Below are positions 9,610 through 19,518 of a DNA stretch of 64,000 bases, piece after piece. The notes below the pieces were generated by a model. It made no database searches, had not been told where the DNA came from, and was given only the letters and a program-made list of their open reading frames with translations. The DNA lies in contig JAKVBF010000011.1 of NCBI GenBank assembly GCA_022447555.1, forward strand, positions 1-64,000. Reading direction: 5' to 3'. How positions within the stretch are numbered: the first letter of the stretch is position 1; every line of letters begins with the position of its first letter. The translations under genes and the position numbers were made by a program. This stretch comes from Mariniblastus sp. Lineage in GTDB: Bacteria > Planctomycetota > Planctomycetia > Pirellulales > Pirellulaceae.

Positions 9610-9643
9610 TTCAGTCCAAGATCCAATTAAAGTTGAAATGCGA

Positions 9644-10471
9644 TTAAACATCGGTCAACGCATTTCGAATGTTTAACAATTGTTCCAATAACGACCGTAC
9701 CTCATCAAGCGGCACCATATTTGGTCCATCGCTTGGCGACTTGAGAGGTTCAGGGTGGGTTTCCAAAAATATCGCGTCACAACCGACCGCTACGGCAGCC
9801 CTTGCGAGCGGGGCCACCATTTCGCGATGACCGCCTGTTTTACCGCCCGCAGCGCTGGGCTGCTGGACCGAGTGAGTCGCATCGTAAACGACGGGTACCC
9901 CCAATTGTTGCATCTCCGGCAATGAACGCATATCGTTGATCAGGTTTCCATACCCAAAAAATGTACCTCGTTCGGTAAGCATGATTTGGTCACAACCTGC
10001 ACCTTCTAGCTTACTGATCACGTGCTTCATGTCCCAAGGCGCCATAAACTGCCCTTTTTTTACGTTCACTGGACGCCCGGTTTCAGCCGCAGCCACCAGC
10101 AGGTCAGTTTGACGTGCCAAAAATGCTGGGATTTGAAGCAATTCACAGACCTCACTCACCGGCTTTGCTTGTTGGGGTAGATGTATGTCCGTTGTGACCG
10201 GAATCGCAAATTTCTCTCTCACCGAGGCCAAAACAGAGAGACCGGATTCAAGTCCTATACCACGATACGAATCAAAGCTCGTTCGGTTCGCTTTGTCGAA
10301 CGAAGCCTTAAAAATAAATGGCAAATTCAAGGAATCACAGGTCGATTTGAGATGATTTGCGATCTGTTCGGCGAGTTCCTGATCCTCCAGAACGCAGGGG
10401 CCAGCAATGACCAACAAGGGCTGGTTCCGCCCGCACTTTAAATCGCCAATTTGTGTAGGGTTTTCAGCCAT
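9644..10471 (-). CDS. kdsA: 3-deoxy-8-phosphooctulonate synthase (KDO-8-P synthase)
   Basis: Condenses PEP with arabinose-5-phosphate for Kdo of lipopolysaccharide, in the cytoplasm. 275 residues, normal length. Diagnostic motifs: [70 protein letters not shown] and FLETHPEP. The Cys in AGPC, with His and Glu/Asp ligands further on, matches the metal-dependent class (E. coli has Asn there). The gene implies that this planctomycete makes Kdo-containing LPS. Its stop overlaps the possible start of the downstream lipoprotein, so the two are probably cotranscribed. Confidence 0.96.
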   Translation of the reverse strand: MAENPTQIGDLKCGRNQPLLVIAGPCVLEDQELAEQIANHLKSTCDSLNLPFIFKASFDKANRTSFDSYRGIGLESGLSVLASVREKFAIPVTTDIHLPQQAKPVSEVCELLQIPAFLARQTDLLVAAAETGRPVNVKKGQFMAPWDMKHVISKLEGAGCDQIMLTERGTFFGYGNLINDMRSLPEMQQLGVPVVYDATHSVQQPSAAGGKTGGHREMVAPLARAAVAVGCDAIFLETHPEPLKSPSDGPNMVPLDEVRSLLEQLLNIRNALTDV

Positions 10472-10628
10472 TTCCTCACCGCTCCTTAATCAGCCCCTGC
10501 CAACAAGCCCCCATATTATCCCGTTTCAATCGATTTCCGCGAGTGGGGTCAGGGCCGACTTTAGCAGGCAAGGATGGCTCCTGACAGATCATCCCAAACC
10601 CAAAGCCGATATCACCTCAGTCAGCCAT

Positions 10629-11573
10629 TCAAGCTTGCAAGTCACCATGGGCCTTTAGCCACTTCTTCGGCACCATCACCCGTAATCGCTGGGGAACCAC
10701 TTCAATCGTCAGTGGTAATTGGCCGCCAGGATCCCCATCCACTTGATAGTGACCGGCTCCCTCAGATGTAATGGTCATCGACTTAAATCTAGCAAAACGG
10801 CTTACCGACATACGGTGATGAACCTTGAAAAAACTCGTTAAAAAATAATACAAGCCTGTGATCAAACCACCCGATCGAAAGGTGCAAATGTCTAGCTCCC
10901 CATCGAATGGGCTGGCCCTGTGCGCCAACGATAAATTCATGGCGTAGCGAGGAACATTTTGCACGAACGCCCAGCGCGCCGTTTCCATGCGCCGGTCACC
11001 ATCCATCGTAATGGAAAGTTTTGGATACTCGTATTTCCAAACCGCTCTAAGTATTGGGGTCAGATAGGATAAGTAACTAATATGACCTTTGCGTGTCTTA
11101 TGCAGCTTTCTTACAACTTCGGCATCAAAACCACAACTTGCAACCACTAGAAATAACTGTCCATTGGCCAATCCCGCATCCAACCGAACCGTTTGCCCCG
11201 CTTCTATAATCTCTGCGATCTGTTTTACTTGCCTACCGATCTTTAAATATTTGGCGAACAAGTTGGCCGTTCCCAACGGAAAAATAACCAGCGGTACCGC
11301 CGCCGGTAAACGATTCACTAATAACGCCGCGGTTCCGTCTCCTCCGGCTGCCACCACCGCGCGTAACGCTCCACTTTCTTGCCAAAGACTTGCTTTTTGA
11401 CAAATGGAATCGATGTCGCCCATCAATTCCACTTCATAATCCCTCGCCTCCAGATGTTCTACCAACTGTTCGATCAGAACGCGCCTATCAAACGCACCCG
11501 AATGTGGATTTGCCGCAATGATCACACGCCGAGCGTTAGGATCGGCAATTTCGAGCTGAAATGGATTCTGCAA
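10629..11573 (-). CDS. Diacylglycerol/lipid kinase family protein
   Basis: ATP-dependent lipid kinase of the DgkB/YegS fold. 314 residues. The N-terminus VIIAANPHSG is the phosphate-binding strand, AAGGDGTAALLVNRL carries the GGDGT signature (about residues 78-82), and IFPLGTANLFAKYL is the conserved PLGTxN motif. A C-terminal beta-sandwich ends with YQVDGDPGGQLP, the usual xDGE/D element. No membrane segment. The real substrate (diacylglycerol, a sphingoid base or a phosphatidyl lipid) cannot be decided. Single gene upstream of kdsA, separated by about 160 bases. Confidence 0.88.
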   Translation of the reverse strand: MQNPFQLEIADPNARRVIIAANPHSGAFDRRVLIEQLVEHLEARDYEVELMGDIDSICQKASLWQESGALRAVVAAGGDGTAALLVNRLPAAVPLVIFPLGTANLFAKYLKIGRQVKQIAEIIEAGQTVRLDAGLANGQLFLVVASCGFDAEVVRKLHKTRKGHISYLSYLTPILRAVWKYEYPKLSITMDGDRRMETARWAFVQNVPRYAMNLSLAHRASPFDGELDICTFRSGGLITGLYYFLTSFFKVHHRMSVSRFARFKSMTITSEGAGHYQVDGDPGGQLPLTIEVVPQRLRVMVPKKWLKAHGDLQA

Positions 11574-12076
11574 TGTTCAAACCTGCTCAAGAACAAATGG
11601 CCATGTGGCGAATCGATACAATGTCGCGATTTGATAAAACGCCCCGCATCAACTAAACGTTAGCTTGCTTGCCTTTCGCGGCATAAGACACCGCTCTATT
11701 TTTTTCCTTCTGTGGCACGAACTTTGCTTTAGTGTACACCCGTTCCTCGTGGTTGAGCAGCCCTCCACCGCAAGGAACAATGGTCCGTCACACTGTTTTT
11801 TTCCTCATGATTACCTTGCCCCTGATCACGAGGCCGTCAACAAGTGCTTGACCCCGGTTGCTGGCGGACCACTTCATCATCTATTAAATAGGATTGGCCG
11901 TTCTTTCACCGAAGGGGAGCTGATGCACGCGAGGAAAACGTCACCCAATTTAATTGCTTGTGTTGTCCCACTTTTTTGTAATTCGCAACAAGCCCCGGAT
12001 AGATAAGTTTACTCAGAAGGGGTCTGGGAAGTCTCTGAGTACGCCATCTGTTTGTCCGAGTCACTCAAGCCCCGCT
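11574..12076. other. Intergenic region, no gene seen
   Basis: About 500 bases between the lipid kinase and the alkaline phosphatase (both minus). Short frames here are arginine/histidine-rich without family signals. No RNA gene, repeat or intrinsic terminator recognised. Confidence 0.45.
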
Positions 12077-13873
12077 TTAATCGCCGGAATTGAATTCGTC
12101 GGGGCCCTGACTCCCGGTCAGCACCTGCGGATCATTCAGCACTAGGTAATGACCATGGTCGGCCGTCACGATCACAGCGGTCTCATCCCAGTTGCTCTCT
12201 TGGGAGACCCAGTCCACAACCACTTGGAACGCCGCTTCACCGCTCAAGACAGCACCAATCGAATCGTCAATATTATTTTTATGGTTTGCCCAATCTACAT
12301 CTCCCGCTTCGACCAATAACCAAAACCCTTTTTTATTAGTTTGCAGCACTTCCAGTGACGCACGCGTCATTTCGGCCAAGGTCGGGTTTTCCTCAATATC
12401 TTCGGGCTTGTATCGATCTTGGTGGTTGGTTCCGCGCGTCGGATCAAAACCACCATCGGCTGTCCGAAACGGCAGATGCCCCCGTTTGACACCAAACAGA
12501 CCAAACAGCCGTTTTCCATCCTGAGCTGCCCGCCGAGCGGCCGCAGCCAAAACCTGGCTTCCATCCTCACCCTCGGTTCGGCTGGCCACCACATAACGCC
12601 CTCCATGTTCAACATCAATGCTCTTCAAATCGTTCGAAGCAATCACCTTGTTACCCGGCACATAATTAGCCCCTTGATTCACCCTGTCATCATTGGCGTT
12701 CTCTCCCCAACCCCCTCCGATTAAGACGTCCAACCCTAGCAACGGCTCCTCTTTGTGAGCAATCGATTTCAACCCCACCATGTCCCGAGTCAAATCTTGG
12801 TAGTCGTCTCGGCTCACATTGTTGGCATAGGCACAGGCACATGTTGCGTGGCTGAGCTGTACGCTGGAAACCACCCCGACCGAGAACCCTTGACCCTGTA
12901 CCTGCCGAGCGATTGGAATCACCTGCCGACCATCCACACCAATGTTGACCGATCCATTGAAGGTTTTGATGCCCGAAAACAGACTCGTTGCTGAGGCCGC
13001 CGAGTCGGTAACGACGTGAGGCAAAGCTTTGTATTTTCCAAGCAAGTAAGACGCGCTGACCGATTTTTGCCAGGGGTTCGATCCACCATAAGCCGCTGAA
13101 TAGCCTCCCGCGGTATTATCAGAGCAAACGACTGTCTGAGCGTCCACGTCCGAATTGGCATCACCACTATGAGGACTTGTCACAAACCAACCAAAGTCAT
13201 GCGATGCAACCCGGTAATCCTGAAAAGCCAGTCCCGTTCCAGCACCTTTCGTATAAGTAACTTTTTTACGCTTGTAGACCGCAGCCGCCTGAATCGTCGG
13301 CCAATCCATCCCATCAAAGACAAATATGACGATATGGCGTTTACCAGCGGCAAACGCTTGCTGTTGCAAATGGTAAAGATCGGTCTGATCGAAATAATCT
13401 GCCTTGGGATTAAGTGTTTTCTTTGGCAAAAAACCGTACAACGCCTCAATTCGAGACGCATCACGATAAAGACTATTTTCTCCCTGCCAAGAATCGAGTT
13501 TCATTCCAAAAGAAAATACAGGGATCAAACGATTTGAGTGCGAGGTCCAATCTCCATAGCTTTTCGGTTTTTTACCCCAATGCGCCCACTCAGCAAAATT
13601 CGACTCGGTCGCCTGTAATTGTAGTCGTCGGACATAATCCTCTTCTTTACGATTACCCAAGCGCTCTTGGCTAAAAAGCGAAGGTTGCCCTCCTAATGGA
13701 GCCGCCAATAAAACGGCAAGCAATACAATGATTTTGATTCCCGTTGTCGAGCCCAACCGCCAATCTATTTCCAGAATGAAGGAACGCCTCGGAACGGCCC
13801 GTTTTGTTTTAAAAAACAGGGAGATGTTAGATGTTTCGTTCAGAGAAGATCCATCAACCAATGATCTCACCAT
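12077..13873 (-). CDS. Alkaline phosphatase (PhoA superfamily), exported
   Basis: Metal-dependent phosphomonoesterase. Motifs: VFDGMDWPT (metal Asp), VTDSAASATSLFSG with the Ser nucleophile, SHATCACAYANN, LLVEAGDVDWANH (Glu, Asp and His ligands spaced as in PhoA), and VTADHGHYLV (Asp-His ligands). A hydrophobic export segment (IIVLLAVLLAAPLGG) lies about 45 residues in if the ATG at 13873 is used; a TTG at 13756 would place it at the N-terminus and may be the true start. The ATG overlaps the end of the upstream nitrilase gene by 20 bases. Odd: the protein ends only ~20 residues after ADHGH, and the expected late His of the HTG motif reads LTG. Either a short subfamily or a truncated C-terminus. 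Confidence 0.85.
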   Translation of the reverse strand: MVRSLVDGSSLNETSNISLFFKTKRAVPRRSFILEIDWRLGSTTGIKIIVLLAVLLAAPLGGQPSLFSQERLGNRKEEDYVRRLQLQATESNFAEWAHWGKKPKSYGDWTSHSNRLIPVFSFGMKLDSWQGENSLYRDASRIEALYGFLPKKTLNPKADYFDQTDLYHLQQQAFAAGKRHIVIFVFDGMDWPTIQAAAVYKRKKVTYTKGAGTGLAFQDYRVASHDFGWFVTSPHSGDANSDVDAQTVVCSDNTAGGYSAAYGGSNPWQKSVSASYLLGKYKALPHVVTDSAASATSLFSGIKTFNGSVNIGVDGRQVIPIARQVQGQGFSVGVVSSVQLSHATCACAYANNVSRDDYQDLTRDMVGLKSIAHKEEPLLGLDVLIGGGWGENANDDRVNQGANYVPGNKVIASNDLKSIDVEHGGRYVVASRTEGEDGSQVLAAAARRAAQDGKRLFGLFGVKRGHLPFRTADGGFDPTRGTNHQDRYKPEDIEENPTLAEMTRASLEVLQTNKKGFWLLVEAGDVDWANHKNNIDDSIGAVLSGEAAFQVVVDWVSQESNWDETAVIVTADHGHYLVLNDPQVLTGSQGPDEFNSGD

Positions 13874-14693
13874 ACGCATCGGGGCGCCGATCTCGAAACC
13901 GATGAACTTCATGTTCGCCCGGAATATTGACCAAGTGTTTTTGCCGAGCCAATTCTGGGTTAATGACACCGTACAGAATCTGTTCCTCACGATGATCTGC
14001 GGACGCCAAAACAGCCCCTCGAGGATCACAAATCTTACTCTTCCCAATGAACTGAAAACCTCGTTCGACCCCCACCCGATTTACCGACATGAAGTAGACA
14101 TGATTCTCCAATGCCCGAGCCTGGGGAATCACATCTGCCGTTAATCCCGATGTGGGCGGCCAGTTGGTGGGTAGTGCAATCAAATCTGCCCCCTGCAGTG
14201 CCAAAATCCGAGATGCCTCAGGAAAAGAACTGTCGTAGCAAATATTCATCCCGATGCATCCCAAATTAGTCTCAATGACCTCAAAGGGGCGGTTTCCAGG
14301 GGTAGTAAATCGGTCCACACCGAGGTGGGGAAGGTGGATTTTACGATAGGTCCCGAGAACTCCACCGGAGCCCACCAATGCAAGTGAGTTAAAGACCCGT
14401 CCATCGACCTGCTCGAGAAAACCGACAATAGCCATGGTCTTCAGTTTCCGACAAGCAACCGACAATCGACTGATTGAGGGACCCTCCAATGGCTCAGCAT
14501 ATTCCTGAGCCTCCGCCAGAGAATCAAAACAGTAACCGGTCGTTGAGCATTCAGGAAAAACCGTCAACTGAGCACCTTCCATGGCAGTCTCGTTTAAAAA
14601 ATCAATCAAACGATCCACGTTGGCCGAAATGTCCCCCAAGCGGATGTCCATCTGCACACCGGCAACCTTAAATTTCCCATTCATAAAAACCAC
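13854..14693 (-). CDS. Carbon-nitrogen hydrolase (nitrilase superfamily amidohydrolase)
   Basis: A 279-residue cytoplasmic amidase-type enzyme. The Glu-Lys-Cys triad is visible: Glu in TVFPECSTTGY (about residue 47), Lys in YRKIHLPHLG (about 117), and Cys in MNICYDSSFPE (about 152), followed by LALQGADLIALPTNWP. Normal family length. The C-terminus AYGEIIG overlaps the likely start of the alkaline phosphatase gene downstream, so the two are probably cotranscribed. Its upstream neighbour, the octaheme cytochrome gene, ends five bases before this gene's end of the spacer and could share the operon. The exact amide or nitrile substrate is unknown. Confidence 0.9.
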   Translation of the reverse strand: MVFMNGKFKVAGVQMDIRLGDISANVDRLIDFLNETAMEGAQLTVFPECSTTGYCFDSLAEAQEYAEPLEGPSISRLSVACRKLKTMAIVGFLEQVDGRVFNSLALVGSGGVLGTYRKIHLPHLGVDRFTTPGNRPFEVIETNLGCIGMNICYDSSFPEASRILALQGADLIALPTNWPPTSGLTADVIPQARALENHVYFMSVNRVGVERGFQFIGKSKICDPRGAVLASADHREEQILYGVINPELARQKHLVNIPGEHEVHRFRDRRPDAYGEIIG

Positions 14694-14698
14694 CGCAA

Positions 14699-17203
14699 TT
14701 ATTTCTCTGCTGGCTCGACTGGTTGTGCTTCTAATTCAATCGACAATTCCTTAGCGAGATTTCGAAAGCTAGGATTTTGATCATCGATGGCTAACAATTC
14801 ATTGACAAATTTAACGGCTTGGGAATAGTCTTTTTGTTGTCGATAAAATGTCGCCAATGCCAGCAGGTATTGTGGGACATCGGGGGCTTGCTGATACGCC
14901 GCCATTAAATATTCCTCGGTCTTATCGAGTTCATTTTGGATATAGCAAGACATCGCATAACGGTAAAACAGGGCGTGGGTGTTTGGTAACCCTTTGCTGC
15001 GGCGAATATCGGTCACCAGCAACTCGTGCTCTTGCTGTCGCAATGCCGCTGCCTCTTTTAGACTCGCTTGTATCTGTTGCGTGATTTGTCGCAGCTCCGC
15101 CACCGAAACCTGATTGCCAGATGATCTCATCTGTTGATTCATTTGACGAGCATCGGACTCCAACAACGCGGCCAAGTTGGCGCGAGGCCCGGCAAAATAC
15201 GGATCCAAACGAACGGCTGCACGATAGGCCTCCATGGCCTCTTGACTCTGGTTCAACAACTCGTAGATGCTACCCAACATCAGGTGGTTTCGGGGGCGAT
15301 CATTTTCGAGCAACAACGAATCCCTGTACTCCTGGATGGCTTTTTCAAACGATCGGCGACCATCAGGATTTGACCAGCGATTCCGCAATTCCGAGGGGAT
15401 ACTCGCGGCCACTGCAGCGGCCGTAATCCGGACTCGCCGAAATGGGTGAGCGGTTAGCTCAACGATAATCTCAACCAACGGCTCCAGTTGCTGATTCAAC
15501 TCGGTCGCGGTCGTCGATCGTTGAAGAATCCGTGAAACCTCTGTGTCGATCCTCGCCAATGCTGCACTGACAACCTTGGGATCCTCATCCTGAGTCGCCT
15601 GAACCGCCGTCGCCAAAGATTCGGTTGAGGGCTCTTCGCTCAATTCCTGTAGCGCGGTGGCCCGGAAAATGGCCGGGGCTGTGGAATCCACAGCCAATTG
15701 CATCATGACCTGAGGACTTTCCGGGCTGCCGGATTTGCCTGCAGCCAGTTGTTCGTAGTATTTTGATTTGGGCGGGGCACCAGCGTCTTTACCGTACCAT
15801 TTATCGACTGCATCGAGCATCTGTTGATTGACACGCTCCAACTCACTGGCAACTGAGGGGTTGCCCAGCTCGGCTTGGATCAACCAATCCAAATACTGCT
15901 TGAGCCCCTCTTGATCCGCTGCGTCGAGCTTCGATTTATCGATATGACATCCCGTACACGCGTTCGGCGTACCATATTTAACACTCATATCCGGCCGAGG
16001 TACGCGCAGGCTGTGATCTCTGCGGGAATCTACTTCCATGTAGGTTGTGGACGGCATATGGCATTCTACGCAACTCGCGCCAGGCGTTCCCATTTCGTGA
16101 TGATGGTGATTTACAGAGTCATACTTACCCGCGGGATGTTGATGACAAGACGTGCATAATCGATTGTCATTGTATTTCAATTTCGTGGAATGGGGATCGT
16201 GACAATCAGTGCAACGAATTCCTTTATGAAACATCTTGCTTTGAATGAATGATCCGTAGACGTAATCCTCATCTCGTATCTGGCCATCATCTTGGTAAAT
16301 CTGATCAGATAAAACCTGGCAAGCAAAAAAATTATCAAACCGATCGCCCGCTTGAAATCCATTGCAAACACCGGTTCGACGCGAATGGCAAGGTGCGCAT
16401 GATTCTACTTGGGGTACGTTGCTGACCGTCTTAAGATTAGCCAAACCATAACCACGGTTCTTATCCCAAAAAAACTTCTTGTTTTGTGCCAACTCAACAT
16501 GGACGCTACCCGGACCATGACAGGCTTCACAACTGACATCGATTTCAGAAAATGTTGTGTGATACTGCTGCGTGACCGTGTCGTAATTTCGCTGCAAATC
16601 CGTGCTGTGACATTCGGCGCAAGACGTGTTCCAACGCTGGGTGATCCCGGTCCAATGCAATGGATCATTTGATTCAATTTTCTCATCCACATCGGGTGGC
16701 GTCAGGTAAAACCAACGTTTTTTTTTCGTATCCCAAGACAAACGGAGCACTTGCAATTGACCTATCTCACCCTCTTTGGCTTCTGGGTCAGCGCGTAACT
16801 CAACCATGTATTGTTGTAGTGGCTCAACACCGAAAACGTATTTCACCTCAAAGTCTTGCATCTCTCCATCAGGACCTTCGGTGTTCACCATGAATTTTTC
16901 TCCGTCGCGGAACACCGTTGAAGTGACGCCATAGTGAGGTATTTCTGTTCCGTCAAATTTTGCGAGAACCGTTTCATCACTGGCTAAGTCCATCGCAAGA
17001 TCATGATGGGAACCATGAAAAAGATCCGCCTGTGTTTGATGACATTCAATACAAGACGATCTACCCACGTAAGTGGCCCGAACCTCCTCAGGAATGACGC
17101 GGTTGTAATCCACGTATACGTACCCAGCCACTACCGAAGCGAGGGCAATGATGGCGGTCACCAACCAACGCCAAGCGATTCGCAATTTTTTCGTCTCTTC
17201 CAT
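14699..17203 (-). CDS. Octaheme c-type cytochrome with C-terminal HEAT/TPR region
   Basis: About 834 residues from the ATG at 17203. An N-terminal membrane segment (WRWLVTAIIALASVVAGYVYV) serves as signal anchor. Roughly the first 430 residues carry eight CxxCH heme sites: CIECH, CAECH, CEACH, CAPCH, CTDCH, CTSCH, CVECH and CTGCH. Then come alpha-helical repeats: a HEAT-like stretch (about 520-640) and TPRs (EAMEAYRAAVRLDPYFAGPRANLAALL; EEYLMAAYQQAPDVPQYLLALATFY). This points to a periplasmic electron-transfer protein with a protein-binding scaffold; redox partner and substrate are unknown. The frame stays open to a GTG at 17275, and ATGs exist at 17242 and 17215. The stop lies just upstream of the nitrilase-family gene, so an operon is likely. 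Confidence 0.88.
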   Translation of the reverse strand: MEETKKLRIAWRWLVTAIIALASVVAGYVYVDYNRVIPEEVRATYVGRSSCIECHQTQADLFHGSHHDLAMDLASDETVLAKFDGTEIPHYGVTSTVFRDGEKFMVNTEGPDGEMQDFEVKYVFGVEPLQQYMVELRADPEAKEGEIGQLQVLRLSWDTKKKRWFYLTPPDVDEKIESNDPLHWTGITQRWNTSCAECHSTDLQRNYDTVTQQYHTTFSEIDVSCEACHGPGSVHVELAQNKKFFWDKNRGYGLANLKTVSNVPQVESCAPCHSRRTGVCNGFQAGDRFDNFFACQVLSDQIYQDDGQIRDEDYVYGSFIQSKMFHKGIRCTDCHDPHSTKLKYNDNRLCTSCHQHPAGKYDSVNHHHHEMGTPGASCVECHMPSTTYMEVDSRRDHSLRVPRPDMSVKYGTPNACTGCHIDKSKLDAADQEGLKQYLDWLIQAELGNPSVASELERVNQQMLDAVDKWYGKDAGAPPKSKYYEQLAAGKSGSPESPQVMMQLAVDSTAPAIFRATALQELSEEPSTESLATAVQATQDEDPKVVSAALARIDTEVSRILQRSTTATELNQQLEPLVEIIVELTAHPFRRVRITAAAVAASIPSELRNRWSNPDGRRSFEKAIQEYRDSLLLENDRPRNHLMLGSIYELLNQSQEAMEAYRAAVRLDPYFAGPRANLAALLESDARQMNQQMRSSGNQVSVAELRQITQQIQASLKEAAALRQQEHELLVTDIRRSKGLPNTHALFYRYAMSCYIQNELDKTEEYLMAAYQQAPDVPQYLLALATFYRQQKDYSQAVKFVNELLAIDDQNPSFRNLAKELSIELEAQPVEPAEK

Positions 17204-17710
17204 TCCGCCATTCATTATTTGCACCAACGAGCAAGCTATCATTTCATCGTACTTGTAATGCCATGACTTCTCCACCGCCTATGAGCCATCCAAGCCTCAA
17301 AGGCCCCGGTTTCAATCTCACAATCCTAATGACCCTCCTATCTTAGAACCCGCTAACCGTCGACTCAGATCAATTCAAAAGGTTGCTAAACAAGCAGATA
17401 AAGGAATCAGAGACATCGACTGAGGGCTTGTTGGACACCTCCCCCAAACAGGCTAATTTCAACATCCATCCATCCACTATGGTCAGACACTGCTATCAGC
17501 CTCTTAATCGCAACCGAACGAAAATTACGGTCGTGCCAAACTTTTCCAAACGGTTTGCGTACCTTGTCAAAGAGGGAAAACCACAATCTCCTGAATCCTC
17601 GAGATGCCCCATTTCCTCGAAACCCATGCTAGCTCCAAATACGCCTTGATGATCAATGATTGATCTTGTAATTATTCGGCTCCAAAAAGATTAAAGTTTT
17701 AGGTCAACGG
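17204..17710. other. Divergent intergenic region
   Basis: Separates the cytochrome gene (minus) from the POTRA gene (plus) and should hold both promoters. If the GTG at 17275 is used for the cytochrome the gap shrinks to 435 bases. No gene, repeat or RNA element recognised. Confidence 0.45.
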
Positions 17711-19174
17711 ATGGACCATACCTTGGAAAACCAAAACCGATATCGTCGACAGGCCGATCGCCTTTCATCGAATCTACCAATCATGACATTGCTATTCACC
17801 GCGGCTCTTACCGTCATCAATGGCAGCGCTGGATCGGCGACGACTGTTTACGCTAGCCCGCTCCAATCATTCCAAACTGCTCAACAATTGGCTAATTCGA
17901 AAACGGGGGAACCCGCAGGTCAACAAGTCCTGAAATTGGCGATTACCGGTAATGAAGCCCTTCCTCTGCACGCGATCACCCGAAATATTTCTACTCGAGA
18001 GGGACGCTTTTTTGATCCTGACTTGCTGCAATTTGACGTCGACAAGCTCTGGAGAATGCCGGAGATCAAACGTGTCAACGGGCCTTTCATTCAGGAAACA
18101 CCCGACGGCATCATTGTCACGATTGATGTCGTAGAGAGAAAGGTGATTCGCTCCATCCAATTCATTGGGAATCGTGGCCTTTCCGACCGTGATTTGCGCA
18201 AGCAATCAAGCCTAGAAGAGGGGGCACCGCTTAATCTAAACGCGGTGAGCATGGCCAAAGCCAAAATTGAAGATCACTACAAAGAAAAAGGCTATCCCCG
18301 CACCCAAGTTGAAATCATGGAAGGCGAGGATATTGAGCTTGGTGATGTTATCTTCCTTATCCATGAAGACCAACAACAGAAAATATGGAACGTCAAGTTT
18401 GAAGGGAATGACTTTGTATCGGACGCTCGTCTAAAAACATTGATTCAATCAAAACCGGGAATCCTGAAACTGGTCGGTGGCCTGGCCAAGCGAACGGAAA
18501 TCGACCAAGACATCGTTCGACTTGCCAATTACTACAAGAGTTTTGGGTATTTCAATTGCCGCATCGGGCGTGAACTTGAAGAAAGCAACGATGGTCGCTG
18601 GATGAGCGTTCGCTTCATCATTGATGAGGGACCGAGGTACAAAGTTCGAAATGTATCATTCATTGGACAAGATGCGTACCGAGACGACCAACTCAACAAG
18701 CTTGTCAGTATGAAACCCGATTCAAAAAACATGCCGAACTTCAACGCCAGTAAAATGAATGAAGATGTGGTGGCACTACGGGAATTATACGGATCTGAGG
18801 GTTTTGTTTTCGCCAAGGTCGAAGCGGAACCCAGATTTCTCGAAGAACCGGGAATGCTTGACATGGTTTACAAGATCGATGAAGGCGAACGCTATCGAGT
18901 GGGTCAAATCAACGTACACATCGCCGGCGGGGGAATCACCAAGAAAGAAGTCGTGATCAATCGCCTCTCACTGAAGCCCGGTGACTGGCTTAATTCCAAC
19001 TTATTAAACGCAACTGAGCGAAGACTCGGCGCCTCGCAAATCTTTGCCGGGAGACAGGACCCCGGCGGTGCCAGCGCACCCAAAGTGGTCGTCCGCACCC
19101 CCGAAATGAAAAAACTAGAAGACGTCCGTCGAACGTCCAGAGGTTCGTCGGTAACCGAAACCCGTATGCGATAA
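17711..19174 (+). CDS. POTRA-domain periplasmic protein (BamA/Omp85 N-terminal part as a separate gene)
   Basis: A 487-residue exported protein: signal peptide within the first ~50 residues, then about five POTRA domains. Repeating features are VRSIQFIGNRGLSDRDL, WNVKFEGNDFVSDARL, YKVRNVSFIGQDAYRDDQL and YRVGQINVHIAGG, each followed by the helix-helix-strand pattern (for example YYKSFGYFNCRI, LRELYGSEGFVFAKV). POTRA domains normally precede a 16-strand barrel in the same chain, but here the chain stops after the last POTRA with an Arg-rich tail, and the barrel is encoded two genes downstream. Likely function: periplasmic module of an outer-membrane protein assembly machine, docking to that barrel. 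No clear ribosome binding site. Confidence 0.88.
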   Translation: MDHTLENQNRYRRQADRLSSNLPIMTLLFTAALTVINGSAGSATTVYASPLQSFQTAQQLANSKTGEPAGQQVLKLAITGNEALPLHAITRNISTREGRFFDPDLLQFDVDKLWRMPEIKRVNGPFIQETPDGIIVTIDVVERKVIRSIQFIGNRGLSDRDLRKQSSLEEGAPLNLNAVSMAKAKIEDHYKEKGYPRTQVEIMEGEDIELGDVIFLIHEDQQQKIWNVKFEGNDFVSDARLKTLIQSKPGILKLVGGLAKRTEIDQDIVRLANYYKSFGYFNCRIGRELEESNDGRWMSVRFIIDEGPRYKVRNVSFIGQDAYRDDQLNKLVSMKPDSKNMPNFNASKMNEDVVALRELYGSEGFVFAKVEAEPRFLEEPGMLDMVYKIDEGERYRVGQINVHIAGGGITKKEVVINRLSLKPGDWLNSNLLNATERRLGASQIFAGRQDPGGASAPKVVVRTPEMKKLEDVRRTSRGSSVTETRMR

Positions 19175-19202
19175 CCATCAATGCCCGGAAAGGAATAGAT
19201 AA

Positions 19203-19466
19203 ATGAACCAAACTAACCATTCTCGTCACCTCAGCTGGCTGCATTCCTTTGCCGTAATGATTGTATTTTTAGGAGGCTGCGCATCGGGCCCGTTCAATAA
19301 CGGACTGTTCCGTTTTCCGAGCAACGAAACAGCACCACCGCCCTCAGTCTTAGGTCCCAACGGCACCCTAAATACCAGTGGCCAAATCAACGCCCATGAA
19401 ATAGGTTCCGACGGAACAGCCCCGGACATCATGATCGACACATCTGATTTAGATGAAATTAATTAA
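19203..19466 (+). CDS. Small lipoprotein between POTRA and barrel genes
   Basis: 87 residues. The signal peptide ends in the lipobox FLGGC, so it should be lipidated. The mature part is Pro/Asn/Thr-rich and looks disordered. AAAGGAA lies eight bases before the ATG. The start of the mature protein (CASGPF) echoes that of the next gene product (CLSGPF), which suggests common origin of the two N-termini. It sits 28 bases after the POTRA gene, and its frame overlaps the extended frame of the barrel gene, so the three look like one operon. A partner lipoprotein of the assembly complex is a guess from position. Confidence 0.75.
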   Translation: MNQTNHSRHLSWLHSFAVMIVFLGGCASGPFNNGLFRFPSNETAPPPSVLGPNGTLNTSGQINAHEIGSDGTAPDIMIDTSDLDEIN

Positions 19467-19518
19467 AGCCGCAGAGGCTGCCAGCGATAATTCGAACCGA
19501 TTAAAAATACTGAATCAA

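Noticed and set aside
12150-13540. Several plus-strand frames opposite the alkaline phosphatase
   Set aside because: Low-complexity antisense frames without any family character.
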